Shown one piece after another: positions 49,774 to 59,103 of a stretch of 64,000 bases of DNA (positions within the stretch are counted from its first letter, which is position 1; each line of letters opens with the position of its first letter). The stretch is taken from positions 62,001-126,000 of the forward strand of contig NZ_JANYGQ010000035.1 of NCBI RefSeq assembly GCF_025359345.1. The letters run 5' to 3'. Under the pieces are notes generated by a model. That model was not told the origin of the DNA. It searched no databases and saw only the letters and a program-made list of their open reading frames with translations. Made by a program: the position numbers and the translations under genes. This DNA comes from Mucilaginibacter sp. (GTDB taxonomy: Bacteria; Bacteroidota; Bacteroidia; Sphingobacteriales; Sphingobacteriaceae).

Positions 49774-52700
49774 ATGTCTAATAAGCAGGTTTTCCAAACT
49801 GATACCCCGGGAAGATGGATCCGTTTTAAGTGGCTTAGCCGCGCAATTATAATTGTATTGGTTTTTAGCGTGGTTGCTGCTGCAATTACCGTAACGTCCA
49901 AGCATTACCCAAGCCTGCCGAATTTAAACCCGGCCCCAAAAAAGCTTACCAAAGAAGAACTTGACCAGCTAAAAAGATCGAAAAAGTTTAAAGATTTTAA
50001 GCTGGATAAAGGTGAGATACAAAAGCTTGCCCGCTCCCGTCATTTACATCAACTAAAACGCCCCAATAATAAAGACCGTATAAACGCTGCCTTTTACCGG
50101 CCATGGGAAGCGCAGGCCTACAGTTCGCTTGTTGATAATTACCCGAAACTGGATATGGTAGTAAGTGAGGGCTTTTCTATTTTTCCTAAACGGGATACGC
50201 TTGTTGCAAACATTGATACAGGCCTTATTAACCTGAATAAAAAGTATAAAAAACCGGTTTTAATATCACTGTCGAACTACGTTAATGAAAATAACGCCAA
50301 AGGCGGCTACGACTCGAAAGACGTTGAGCGGATCATCAAAAATAAAACGCTCAGGGTTGCATTTATAAACAACATTGCGAAACAACTTTCCCATTTTAAG
50401 TTCCAGGGGGTAAATCTTGATTTTGACGAGATTAAAGACCGCAACAGCAAAAATTACATCGCATTTGAAAACGATTTGTATACCATATTGCACGCCGCAG
50501 GTTTTTTGGTTACACAAAACGTTATACCTGATGACGACCAGTTTAACCTTGAGCGCCTGCAGCATATAAACGATTTTTTGTTTGTGATGGCTATTGACCA
50601 GCACAACGAAAGCAGCAATGCCGGCGACCTTTCAAACCAGCACTGGGTTGAAAAAATACTGGACGATGTTTGCACAAAAATACCGAGTGAGAAAGTTATT
50701 TTAACCGTTGCTGGCGGCGCAATTGACTGGCCGGAAACTAGTATAGGTACAGCCATAGGCTACCCGCAAGCCATAAGTATAGCCCAGGAAAAAGGAAGCA
50801 AAATAACTTTCGACCCTGTTTCGGCTAATCTTCACTACAAATATTTTGATGACGACAGCCTTGAGCATACCGTTTACTTTACTGACGCTGCCACAAATTT
50901 TAATATTATCCGTATGGCGGACGACTGGGCAACCGGTGGTGTTGCTTTATGGCGTATGGGGTCGGAAGATCCCCGTTTATGGACATTTTTCCCAAAAAAC
51001 CTGTCGATAGATTCGCTTAAGAAAACAGGTATTGATGTAAAACGGCTAACCTCGGTTGGTTTGAATAATAAAATCAACTATGATGGTAACGGCGAGGTGC
51101 TCGATCTTATAACCACCCCAACGCCAGGGCAAATCGATGTGCGGATGGATACAACAAACTATGTTATAACCCACCAGCAATATGTTAAACTGCCAACAAA
51201 ATATGTAATTAAAAAGTACGGTTATGCGCCGGGCAAAATAGTGCTAACATTTGACGATGGTCCCGACCCCGACTATACACCCCGCATTTTAGATATTTTA
51301 AAACGTGAAAACGTGCCTGCCGCATTTTTTGTGGTAGGGTCGATGGCTGAAAAAAATGTACCCATTCTCCGGAGGGAGTTTGAAGAAGGCTACGAAATTG
51401 GCAACCACACCTTTTTTCACCCGGATATTTCAACAGTTAGCATATCCCGCGTTAATCTCGAGCTAAACGCTACCCGCAAATTAATTGAATCGGTAACCGG
51501 CCGCAGCACCATATTGTTTAGGCCGCCTTTCAATGCCGATGCCGAACCGCAAACCCTTGCAGAAGTTATCCCGGTGGCCGAAAGTCGCAGACAAAGCTAT
51601 ATTAACATTGGCGAATCTATCGACCCATGGGACTGGCAGCCGGGCGTGACCGCTGATAGTATTATTGCCCGTACCATCAGGCAAAAAGACAACGGATCAA
51701 TGCTATTGCTGCACGATGCTGGTGGCGATACCCGTGAGGAAACGGTAAAAGCATTGCCCGAAATTATTCATTTCTTTAAGAGTCACGGTTACAAATTCAC
51801 CACTATTGCCGATGTTTTAGGTAAAACTAAAGACGACCTGATGCCGCCTATAAAAGACGATGCAAACTCTGGCGTGGTGGGTACGTTTTATAACTTTTTA
51901 ATAGAGTTTTATTTTTACGGCAACTGGTTTTTGCTTTACCTGTTCCTGTCTGCCATCTTCCTGGCGGTTGGCCGCGTGGTGTTAATTGGCATACTGGCAG
52001 TAAGGCAATACAGCGACGACCAAAAAGTGAACCGCAGCGTTGCCGATCCTACAACATTGCCACCGGTAAGCATAATTGTACCCGGATATAATGAAGAGGT
52101 TACAGCGATAAAAACAATACAAAGCCTGCTTAAAACGGACTATAATATATTCGAAATAATTTTTGTTGATGATGGTTCGAAGGATAAAACCTTTCAGCTT
52201 GTCAATGACGCTTACGGACACCATCCGCTGGTCAAAGTTTTAACCAAGCCGAACGGCGGCAAAGCATCAGCACTAAACTTTGGCATAAGCCATGCGCAAT
52301 ATGAGTTTGTGGTTTGTATTGACGCCGATACCCAGCTTAAAGACGATGCCATCTATCATTTGATGACCTATTTTACCGATGAAGAGATCGGCGCTGTTGC
52401 AGGTACGGTAAAGGTGGGTAACGAAAACAACATTATTACCCGCTGGCAGTCGATAGAATATATTACATCCCAGAATATGGACCGCCGTGCTTTTGATTTG
52501 ATCAACAGTATAACGGTTGTTCCAGGGGCTATTGGGGCTTTCCGTAAATCGGCCATATTCAAAGCCGGCGGCTTTACTTATGATACACTTGCTGAGGATT
52601 GTGACCTTACCATGCGTATACTAAAGCTTGGTTACATTGTAAAAAACTGCGCCGAGGCCATTGCGTATACGGAAGCGCCGGAAACGCTTAACGGTTTATT

Positions 52701-53148
52701 AAAACAACGTTTCCGCTGGAGTTTCGGCGTGATCCAAAGCTTCTGGAAAAATAAGGACGCCCTGTTCAACAAAAAATATAAGTTTTTTGGAATGTTGGGC
52801 ATGCCTAATATTCTGGTGTTCCAGATCGTACTCCCCTTATTTTCGCCGCTGGCCGATTTGATAATGATCTTCGGGTTATTCAGCGATAAGCCCGGCAAAA
52901 TCCTGATATTCTATGCTGCCTTTGTGGTGATAGACTTTATAGTGGCCATTATTGCGTTCTGGATGCAGAAAGAGGATTATAAGAAGCTGGTTTACATTAT
53001 ACCCCAACGCTTTATATGGCGCCAGCTGATGTACTATGTTCTATTCAAATCCATCCGCAAAGCCCTTAAAGGTGAACTGAGCGGGTGGGGTGCGTTGAAA
53101 CGTACCGGCAATGTTGTTGTGAAGAAGGAAGTTGTGAATAGTGATTAG
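49774..53148 (+). CDS. GH18-like/NodB deacetylase/GT2 tri-domain membrane protein
   Basis: 1,124 residues. After one helix (about 20-42) comes a GH18-like TIM barrel (about 90-400) with the catalytic-type motif GVNLDFDEI near 211-219. A NodB polysaccharide deacetylase follows (about 485-690): LTFDDGPDPDY with the catalytic Asp pair, GNHTFFHPD and RPPFNADA. After a membrane segment (about 705-735) a GT2 synthase (about 760-1000) carries VSIIVPGYNEE, DDGSKDKT, DADTQ, AEDCDLTM and the QRFRW motif, with C-terminal helices. These modules make, deacetylate and perhaps cut a beta-linked polysaccharide, as PgaC and PgaB do for PNAG. It is one gene. Confidence 0.92.
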   Translation: MSNKQVFQTDTPGRWIRFKWLSRAIIIVLVFSVVAAAITVTSKHYPSLPNLNPAPKKLTKEELDQLKRSKKFKDFKLDKGEIQKLARSRHLHQLKRPNNKDRINAAFYRPWEAQAYSSLVDNYPKLDMVVSEGFSIFPKRDTLVANIDTGLINLNKKYKKPVLISLSNYVNENNAKGGYDSKDVERIIKNKTLRVAFINNIAKQLSHFKFQGVNLDFDEIKDRNSKNYIAFENDLYTILHAAGFLVTQNVIPDDDQFNLERLQHINDFLFVMAIDQHNESSNAGDLSNQHWVEKILDDVCTKIPSEKVILTVAGGAIDWPETSIGTAIGYPQAISIAQEKGSKITFDPVSANLHYKYFDDDSLEHTVYFTDAATNFNIIRMADDWATGGVALWRMGSEDPRLWTFFPKNLSIDSLKKTGIDVKRLTSVGLNNKINYDGNGEVLDLITTPTPGQIDVRMDTTNYVITHQQYVKLPTKYVIKKYGYAPGKIVLTFDDGPDPDYTPRILDILKRENVPAAFFVVGSMAEKNVPILRREFEEGYEIGNHTFFHPDISTVSISRVNLELNATRKLIESVTGRSTILFRPPFNADAEPQTLAEVIPVAESRRQSYINIGESIDPWDWQPGVTADSIIARTIRQKDNGSMLLLHDAGGDTREETVKALPEIIHFFKSHGYKFTTIADVLGKTKDDLMPPIKDDANSGVVGTFYNFLIEFYFYGNWFLLYLFLSAIFLAVGRVVLIGILAVRQYSDDQKVNRSVADPTTLPPVSIIVPGYNEEVTAIKTIQSLLKTDYNIFEIIFVDDGSKDKTFQLVNDAYGHHPLVKVLTKPNGGKASALNFGISHAQYEFVVCIDADTQLKDDAIYHLMTYFTDEEIGAVAGTVKVGNENNIITRWQSIEYITSQNMDRRAFDLINSITVVPGAIGAFRKSAIFKAGGFTYDTLAEDCDLTMRILKLGYIVKNCAEAIAYTEAPETLNGLLKQRFRWSFGVIQSFWKNKDALFNKKYKFFGMLGMPNILVFQIVLPLFSPLADLIMIFGLFSDKPGKILIFYAAFVVIDFIVAIIAFWMQKEDYKKLVYIIPQRFIWRQLMYYVLFKSIRKALKGELSGWGALKRTGNVVVKKEVVNSD

Positions 53149-53280
53149 AGGTTAGAGACTGGAGATTAGGCGAAAATCGCTGATCCTTTGGTCTCTCATC
53201 AAGTGTCTCAATGTCTGCGTCATCAGTTGAATCAGCAACTACCAGCGATCAAAAATCAGCGGAATCAACGAAATCATATA
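53140..53280. repeat. Intergenic repeats between the GT2 fusion and ispF
   Basis: AGTGATTAGAGGTTAGAGAC (53140-53159) starts at the stop codon of the fusion gene and continues as GGAGATTAGG. A second motif (GCGATCAAAAATCAGCGGAA at about 53235-53255, then ATCAACGAAATCAT and AAATCAACGG) follows. Both are intergenic repeat motifs. No gene is seen here. Confidence 0.5.
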
Positions 53281-53282
53281 AA

Positions 53283-53768
53283 TCAACGGTTCTTTTCTAT
53301 CAAGCACACCGCATAGGCAACAATGCCTTCTTCCCTGCCGATGAAGCCTAGCTGTTCGTTTGTAGTAGCTTTTATAGAGATATCTTCCACATCGATACCG
53401 GCAGCTTTGGCGATATTGGCTTGCATTGCAGGAATATGCGGGTTAATTTTCGGCGCCTCAAGGCATACCATTGCGTCGACGTTGTTTATTTCCCAGCCTT
53501 TTTCGCGCAGCAGTACCATAACGTGTTGCAGCAACAACAGGCTGCTGATACCTTTCCAGCGATCGTCTTTGTTTGAAAAGTGAAAGCCGATGTCGCGAAG
53601 ATTAGCTGCACCTAAAAGCGCATCGCAAATGGCGTGTAATAAAACGTCGGCATCTGAGTGTCCAAATGCTCCGGCATGGTGCTCTAAATTAACTCCTCCT
53701 AAAACAAACGGATGCTGCTCTTTTAGCTGGTGCACATCAAACCCAAAACCTACCTTAATTTTAGTCAT
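53283..53768 (-). CDS. ispF: 2-C-methyl-D-erythritol 2,4-cyclodiphosphate synthase
   Basis: Encodes 161 residues, the usual size. The zinc-site motifs are GFGFDVHQL (Asp, His) and AFGHSDADVLLHAICDALLGA, and the family ends with KATTNEQLGFIGREEGI. It makes MEcPP in the MEP isoprenoid pathway, downstream of dxs in this window. Its ATG overlaps the TAA of porV (TAATG), so the two are probably translated together, though their functions have no known link. Confidence 0.96.
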   Translation of the reverse strand: MTKIKVGFGFDVHQLKEQHPFVLGGVNLEHHAGAFGHSDADVLLHAICDALLGAANLRDIGFHFSNKDDRWKGISSLLLLQHVMVLLREKGWEINNVDAMVCLEAPKINPHIPAMQANIAKAAGIDVEDISIKATTNEQLGFIGREEGIVAYAVCLIEKNR

Positions 53769-54949
53769 TAATGTTTACGGGAATTTTTCTCGCCGCCAAA
53801 ACTGGCCGATAAAGTGAAACGTAAAGTATTAGCCAGGGGGCTGTTTTGCTGGCTTGCAGCAAGATATGAGAAATCGAACGTAAAGCTTTCGTATTTAAAG
53901 CCAACGCCTGCAGTTAAATAGTGGGCGCCGCCTTTGTTGGCATTTTGATAATAGTAGCCTGTCCTTATGGCAAACAATTGATTATACCAATATTCAAAAC
54001 CCGGCGAAATCGAAATTTCCTGCATCTCCTCTTTAAAGCCACCCGGAGCATCGGCAAATGAGCCAAAAATACCTGCCGGCACCGATATATTGTCGTCTTT
54101 ACCTTTTATAATATTGCCATCCACATCCCTTATGGGCGGTGTTGGCACCAACAGCTTGTTAAAGTCAACAGTAAGTGTTATTTGGTTAAAATCATCAAGG
54201 TTGATGGTGTTGGCAAACCCAATTTTTAAGTTAGCCGGCAAAAAGTATTTAGGCCCGGCATCGCTGTAACTTATTTTTGAACCGATGTTTGAGATGTTTG
54301 TACCGAATGAAAAAACTCCGTCGGTGCCAAATTCCTGCATCGGCTTATTATAGTACAATGATACACCGGCCGAAAGTGCGTTGCCCGCCTTTGCCTGCTG
54401 ACCTGAGCCCGTTGCAAAGTATGCGTTTGACAGGCTGGAGTGTATAAAACCAACTGTTAAGCCCAACGAAAAGTTTTCGCCAAATTTACGTGCAAACGAG
54501 CCATTTACTGAAAATTCATTTGGCGTATAGGTTCCCTGCGGATTTTGGCTATTGTCGAAAAGTTGAATGCTGCCGTAATTAAAATACCGCAATGATGCGC
54601 CTATGGTATTGCGGTCGTCAACCTTATGTGCATAACTTAAATACGATAAACTGATGTCGGGAACCAATTGGCGCAGCCATGGGCTGTACGATAAAGACAC
54701 ATTGTCGTTATTTTCGAGATAGGCAAGTTTGGCAGGGTTCCAGTAGTTTGCATTCACGTCGGGTGTTAGTGCAACACCCGCATCCCCCATCGCCCCTGAG
54801 CGCGAATCGGGCGTAATATTTAAAAAAGGCACAGCTGTAGGTATGGCTGTAGCGTAATTTGAGCCATTAGAGCTGGTTTGTGAAAATGCCAGTGCAGGCA
54901 GTAAAACCGAGACTCCGACTAAAATGGCTTTGCTGTATAAAAACTTCAT
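53768..54949 (-). CDS. porV: Type IX secretion system outer-membrane protein PorV
   Basis: Encodes 393 residues with a signal peptide (cleavage near AFS-Q, about 23). The family features are AIPTAVPFLNITPDSRSGAM near the mature start, GDAGVALTPDVNANYWNPAK, then about 14 barrel strands (SLSYSPWLRQLVPDISLSYL, YAHKVDDRNTIGASLRYFNY) and a C-terminal aromatic strand. PorV (LptO) shuttles cargo from the type IX translocon to PorU and is needed for secretion and gliding. porU is not adjacent, while gldJ is the divergent neighbour, as known in F. johnsoniae. A TAAATTTC box ends four bases before the ATG. Confidence 0.93.
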   Translation of the reverse strand: MKFLYSKAILVGVSVLLPALAFSQTSSNGSNYATAIPTAVPFLNITPDSRSGAMGDAGVALTPDVNANYWNPAKLAYLENNDNVSLSYSPWLRQLVPDISLSYLSYAHKVDDRNTIGASLRYFNYGSIQLFDNSQNPQGTYTPNEFSVNGSFARKFGENFSLGLTVGFIHSSLSNAYFATGSGQQAKAGNALSAGVSLYYNKPMQEFGTDGVFSFGTNISNIGSKISYSDAGPKYFLPANLKIGFANTINLDDFNQITLTVDFNKLLVPTPPIRDVDGNIIKGKDDNISVPAGIFGSFADAPGGFKEEMQEISISPGFEYWYNQLFAIRTGYYYQNANKGGAHYLTAGVGFKYESFTFDFSYLAASQQNSPLANTLRFTLSASFGGEKNSRKH

Positions 54950-55181
54950 CTGTGAAATTTACCCTTACTTTTAAAGTAATAAATATATGCTAATTGATGC
55001 CTATTACGTACATCCGGGCAAATAAGTTTTCCACCAAAAAAACAGGGGCAAATGTAACATACCTGGTACTTTTTTCGTTAAATGCCCGATAAAGTTTTAA
55101 TTTCTTTTAAAGATTAGGGTTAAATAATTAGCATTTTAGGCAAAATGTTTTAAATTTACCCTTTAAATTAACTGTAGGAAC

Positions 55182-56876
55182 ATGAAAGTACTTTTTACTA
55201 AAACTGCAATAGTACTAATTTGCGCAAGCGCAGTGCTCAGCAGCTGCAGTAAGCATCAGCAATCTGACAAAACCGGAATGGCTTATAACGACAAAAACAA
55301 TGGTGGTTATGAGAAATTCAGGCAAACACACCCATCACCGGGACCAGGCCTTATCCCTATTGAAGGCGGTACCTTTGTGGTTGGTGGCAGTGCGGACCAG
55401 GATGTTACTTATGAGTATAACAATATAAAACGCAGGGTAACCATCCCGTCGTTTTATATGGATGAAACTGAAGTTTCTAACCAGGATTGGTTAGACTACC
55501 TGCACTGGATAAATATCACCTACCCCCAGGACCACGGGTTGTATTACAATGCAATCCCCGACACGCTGGTATGGCGCAAACCCTTGTCATATAACGAGCC
55601 TTATGTTGATAACTATTTAAGGCACCCTGCTTTTCAGGACTACCCTGTTGTAGGTGTGAGCTGGGACCAGGTACAGGATTATTGCCAATGGCGTACTGAC
55701 CGTACCAACGAAAACATTTTGCGCGAACGCGGAAATTTAGTGGCCTGGAAAGATATGAACGGCAATGGCAAAGGCAAAAATGCCGCCCCTGCCCCCGCAA
55801 GTAAAGAGCCATTTAACACAGACATTTATTTGAACGGACAAATTAGGGGAGCCGGTATAGATGGCAAAAAGATGCTTCCCGATTTAAGCCCTAATGCAAA
55901 ACCTTCGACCACCGGTAACGGAAAAGCTGGTAAAACGGTAAGGCCTGTGCGTTTAGAAGACGGTATATTAAAACAAGGCTATCGTTTACCATCTGAAGCT
56001 GAGTGGGAATACGCAGCATTGGCATTAATAGGCAATACCGAATTTGAAAATATTGACGATAACAAAGTATATCCATGGAACGGTCTTGGCGTACGTTCCT
56101 CAAAAAGGGCTACCCGTGGTTTACTGATGGCTAACTTTAAACGTGGCCAGGGTGATAATGCCGGCGTTGGCGGTTACCTCAATGATAAGGCCGACATTAC
56201 TGCGCCTGTTAGGCAATACCCGCCGAATGATTTCGGCTTGTATAACATGGCCGGAAATGTAAATGAATGGGTACAGGATACTTACCGCCAAACTTCGTTT
56301 GAAGAGTTTGATGACTTTAACCCATTCCGTGGTAACGAGTTCACCAACAAAAGGTTAGCCGATCCTACAAAGGGTTTATATGCCAAAGACAAATACGGCA
56401 AACCGATTAAAGATCCTTCGCATTCGAACAAAAAAATGAAATACAGCGAGTTGGTTGCTATGCAGGCACAGGCGCAGGCAAATGGTAACGCTCCGGCTAC
56501 TCCAGGTGCAGCCCCCGCTAATGGTAATAACCCTGCTGCTCCAACCACTACGTCTGCTATTCCGGGTGTTAGGAACGATTTGGCTGGAAAACCTTATAAC
56601 GCTGACTACAGGGGCTATAATGATACTGTTGTTACCTCGCTTTATGGCAAAACCACGCTGGTTAACGACCACTCGAAGGTCTACAAAGGTGGCTCATGGA
56701 ACGATCTTGCATTTTGGCTAAACCCTGCAACGCGTCGTTTTATGGACCAGGACGATGCAAGCGCCGAAGTTGGTTTCCGTTGTGCAATGACCTTGGTTGG
56801 TGCTCCTGAAATTCACCCTGAAGGTAAACCGCATTACAGCATTAAAAAAGGGAAACCTTACAAGGCAACAAGATAA
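55182..56876 (+). CDS. gldJ: Gliding/type IX secretion lipoprotein GldJ
   Basis: Encodes 564 residues, near the 561 of F. johnsoniae GldJ. The lipobox is VLSSC (Cys at about 22). The body is an FGE/SUMF1-like (formylglycine-generating-type) fold: IPIEGGTFVVGGSAD, MDETEVSNQDWLDYLHW, GVSWDQVQDYCQW, LPSEAEWEYAAL, NMAGNVNEWVQDTY and FRCAMTL. In this family the fold acts structurally; GldJ is needed for gliding and GldK stability. Between about 425 and 470 lies an Ala/Gln/Asn/Pro-rich insert (AQAQANGNAPATPGAAPANG) that looks low-complexity. It is divergent from porV. Confidence 0.92.
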   Translation: MKVLFTKTAIVLICASAVLSSCSKHQQSDKTGMAYNDKNNGGYEKFRQTHPSPGPGLIPIEGGTFVVGGSADQDVTYEYNNIKRRVTIPSFYMDETEVSNQDWLDYLHWINITYPQDHGLYYNAIPDTLVWRKPLSYNEPYVDNYLRHPAFQDYPVVGVSWDQVQDYCQWRTDRTNENILRERGNLVAWKDMNGNGKGKNAAPAPASKEPFNTDIYLNGQIRGAGIDGKKMLPDLSPNAKPSTTGNGKAGKTVRPVRLEDGILKQGYRLPSEAEWEYAALALIGNTEFENIDDNKVYPWNGLGVRSSKRATRGLLMANFKRGQGDNAGVGGYLNDKADITAPVRQYPPNDFGLYNMAGNVNEWVQDTYRQTSFEEFDDFNPFRGNEFTNKRLADPTKGLYAKDKYGKPIKDPSHSNKKMKYSELVAMQAQAQANGNAPATPGAAPANGNNPAAPTTTSAIPGVRNDLAGKPYNADYRGYNDTVVTSLYGKTTLVNDHSKVYKGGSWNDLAFWLNPATRRFMDQDDASAEVGFRCAMTLVGAPEIHPEGKPHYSIKKGKPYKATR

Positions 56877-56890
56877 TTTGAATATTATAT

Positions 56891-56929
56891 AATAAGAAAG
56901 GCGCTCCAAAACCGGGCGCCTTTCTTATT
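56891..56929. terminator. Bidirectional terminator between gldJ and the BCCP gene
   Basis: A perfect 14-bp stem (AATAAGAAAGGCGC at 56891-56904 with 56916-56929) encloses an 11-base loop. On the plus strand the stem itself ends in a T-rich run (TTTCTTATTT). The two genes converge here, so it may serve both. Confidence 0.85.
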
Positions 56930-56949
56930 TCTACGCGTTACGATCCTTT

Positions 56950-57447
56950 TTAAAACATCATCAAGACCTGCCCTTTTTCAACTTTATCGCCAGGCTTTAT
57001 TTTCACGTTTTTTACTGTAACATCGGCTGGTGCTTTGATGATATTTTCCATCTTCATAGCCTCCAGTACAAACAGGTTATCACCTTTCTTAATTTCCATG
57101 CCTTCGTTCACAAATACTTTCAACACCATGCCTGGCATTGGCGCCATTATTTCGCTGACCTTTGCAGCGTTCAGGCTGCTTAAACCAAGCTTGTCCAGCA
57201 GGATATCAAACTGATCTTTAGCCGTAACATTGTAGGTATTGTTGTTAACCTTTATTTCTGCAGTTTTCTCCGCGGTATTAAAGCTAACTACTTCAACGTT
57301 GTACGATTGCAGGTTATTTATAACGTGATAGGCTGATGGATTTAACTGCTGCATATCCGCAGTTATTTTGTTGCCATTTATCAGCAAGCCTTTGCCATTC
57401 TGGTCTACGTCGAAATTGTATTTTTCGTTAACTTTTACCTGGAGCAT
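56950..57447 (-). CDS. Biotin carboxyl carrier protein (biotin/lipoyl domain)
   Basis: Encodes 165 residues. The C-terminal biotinyl domain carries the attachment Lys132 in LEAMKMENIIKAP; the AMKM motif is canonical. MAPMPGMVLKVFVNEGMEIK is the usual N-side. The first 90 residues contain NTYNVTAKDQFDILLDKLGL, unlike standard AccB, and resemble the carrier subunits of acyl-CoA (propionyl-/methylcrotonyl-) carboxylases in Bacteroidota. No carboxylase or biotin carboxylase gene is near, so its enzyme cannot be named. It starts next to a terminator and has its own promoter side. Confidence 0.88.
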   Translation of the reverse strand: MLQVKVNEKYNFDVDQNGKGLLINGNKITADMQQLNPSAYHVINNLQSYNVEVVSFNTAEKTAEIKVNNNTYNVTAKDQFDILLDKLGLSSLNAAKVSEIMAPMPGMVLKVFVNEGMEIKKGDNLFVLEAMKMENIIKAPADVTVKNVKIKPGDKVEKGQVLMMF

Positions 57448-57509
57448 GGAGTTAGAGATTAGTGATTGGAGATTAGTGATTAGTTAAGAAAGACTTACGA
57501 AATTTTTGG

Positions 57510-58172
57510 CTATTGGGTAAGCACGTACTGTATCATGTTTGCACCCATTTTAAGGGCCTTCACGCGATTTTCCTGGGTATCGTTGGCATAGGTGCCATAA
57601 TCTTCCCAACCGTTGCCTAAATCGCACTCATAGGTATAAAAACAAACCAGCCTGCCTTTGTAAATAAGACCAAAACCCTGCGGGCGCTTGCCGTCGTGTT
57701 CGTGTATTTTTGGCAGACCATTTGGGAACGGGAATTTTTGGTGATAGATGGGATGATTCATCGGCAACTCCACAAAATCAAGCTCCGGGAAAACCTTTTT
57801 CATTTGGGGCCGGACAAACTGGTCGAGCCCATAATTGTCATCGATATGCAGAAAGCCGCCGCCTGTTAAGTATTTACGGAGGTTACGCACGTCCTGGTCG
57901 GAGAAGATAACGTTTCCGTGCCCGGTCATAAAAATAAAAGGGTAATTAAATATTTCGGCACTGCCGGCTTCAACCACCTCGTCCTCTTGCTGAAAGTTGG
58001 TTTTCAGGTTATCGTTGCAAAATTTTATCAGGTTTGGTAAGGCAGTGCGGTCGCCATACCAATCGCCGCCGCCGTTATATTTTAGCTTGGCCATTTTATA
58101 GGTTGGCGCATTGAAGCTGCTGATAACAGCTACCAGGAAAAAGGCACAGACTATATAAACAGTTTTCTTCAT
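57510..58172 (-). CDS. DUF4159 domain protein, exported
   Basis: 220 residues from the ATG at 58172 (MKKTVYIVCAFF); a longer in-frame start at 58208 lies in front of the signal peptide. The signal ends near residue 20. The domain contains AKLKYNGGGDWYGDRTALPN, FIFMTGHGNVIFSDQDV and LTGGGFLHIDDNYGLD, which match DUF4159, a GATase-like fold of unknown use; part of HIDDNYGLD is the conserved motif. A C-terminal GWEDYGTYAND follows. It precedes rsmE on the upstream side by about 85 bases. Function unknown. Confidence 0.85.
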   Translation of the reverse strand: MKKTVYIVCAFFLVAVISSFNAPTYKMAKLKYNGGGDWYGDRTALPNLIKFCNDNLKTNFQQEDEVVEAGSAEIFNYPFIFMTGHGNVIFSDQDVRNLRKYLTGGGFLHIDDNYGLDQFVRPQMKKVFPELDFVELPMNHPIYHQKFPFPNGLPKIHEHDGKRPQGFGLIYKGRLVCFYTYECDLGNGWEDYGTYANDTQENRVKALKMGANMIQYVLTQ

Positions 58173-58256
58173 AAATATATTACCCGCGTTACCCGCCCTT
58201 TTTGTCATTCTTCATTGCCTTCAGGAGGCGAAAAAGAAGAATTCAAATATATCAAA

Positions 58257-58964
58257 TTACCGGTTCAAAAAATTCACTTCAAAACAGGCTTCCAGCGCAG
58301 CTGTCTCAGTTCTTAAACGGCTTTCGCCTAAAGTTATGGCTTTAAAACTATTTTTTAACGCGTCTGCGATTTCAGTCGGGGCAAAATCGCCTTCGGGGCC
58401 AATCAATATCAAATAGTTGCCGTGCGTCTTTAACTCATCACGCAAGCTCACTTTTTCACCGGCATCACAATGCGCTATAAATTTCTGGCCGCTAAATGGC
58501 TTCGCCAGTAGTTGGTTAAAAGTTAAGGGTTCATTTAAAACCGGGTGATATGCTTTGATGGATTGTTTAATAGCCGAAGTAATTATTTTATTCAGCCGCT
58601 CAACCTTTGCATCTTTACGTTCGGACCGCTGGCAAATAATCAACGATATTTCGTCAATGCCAATCTCAGTGGCTTTCTCTAAAAGCCATTCGGTACGCTC
58701 GATATTTTTTGTGGGAGCAATGGCGATGTGCAGGTAATGGTTACGCTTGTTAAACTCCGCTGTAACCGAATTTATTTGGAGGATTGTTCTTTTGGGGTGT
58801 GGGTCCAATATACTGGCAGCGTAAAGCCCGCCTTTGCCATCAATCAATTGTACTTCGTCCCCCTTCTCCAAACGCATCACACGTATGGCGTGCTTACTCT
58901 CCTCCTCGTTAAGAAAATATTTGGGATGTGCTGGATTGATGCCGGGTGTATAAAATAGCTGCAT
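58257..58964 (-). CDS. rsmE: 16S rRNA (uracil-1498-N3)-methyltransferase
   Basis: Encodes 235 residues. The SPOUT fold is clear: HAIRVMRLEKGDEVQLIDGKG at the start, KNIERTEWLLEKATEIGIDE, then LILIGPEGDFAPTEIADAL and ITLGESRLRTETAALEACF with the deep-knot SAM-binding motif. It methylates N3 of U1498 in 16S rRNA. Size and motifs are standard for RsmE. It stands between the DUF4159 gene and the CorC-like gene, all on the minus strand, with short gaps, so one transcript is possible. Confidence 0.95.
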   Translation of the reverse strand: MQLFYTPGINPAHPKYFLNEEESKHAIRVMRLEKGDEVQLIDGKGGLYAASILDPHPKRTILQINSVTAEFNKRNHYLHIAIAPTKNIERTEWLLEKATEIGIDEISLIICQRSERKDAKVERLNKIITSAIKQSIKAYHPVLNEPLTFNQLLAKPFSGQKFIAHCDAGEKVSLRDELKTHGNYLILIGPEGDFAPTEIADALKNSFKAITLGESRLRTETAALEACFEVNFLNR

Positions 58965-59103
58965 ATTTTGAGGAAAAAGCTGAAAGCGTAAAGCTAAAAG
59001 GTATAAATGAAATATCCGAGCGATTGCCCGATTATTTGGGGGATGCTCAAAGATGACCCGTTTTTAGTTATTACCCGGTGCCTCCGACTATGAACTATTA
59101 GCT

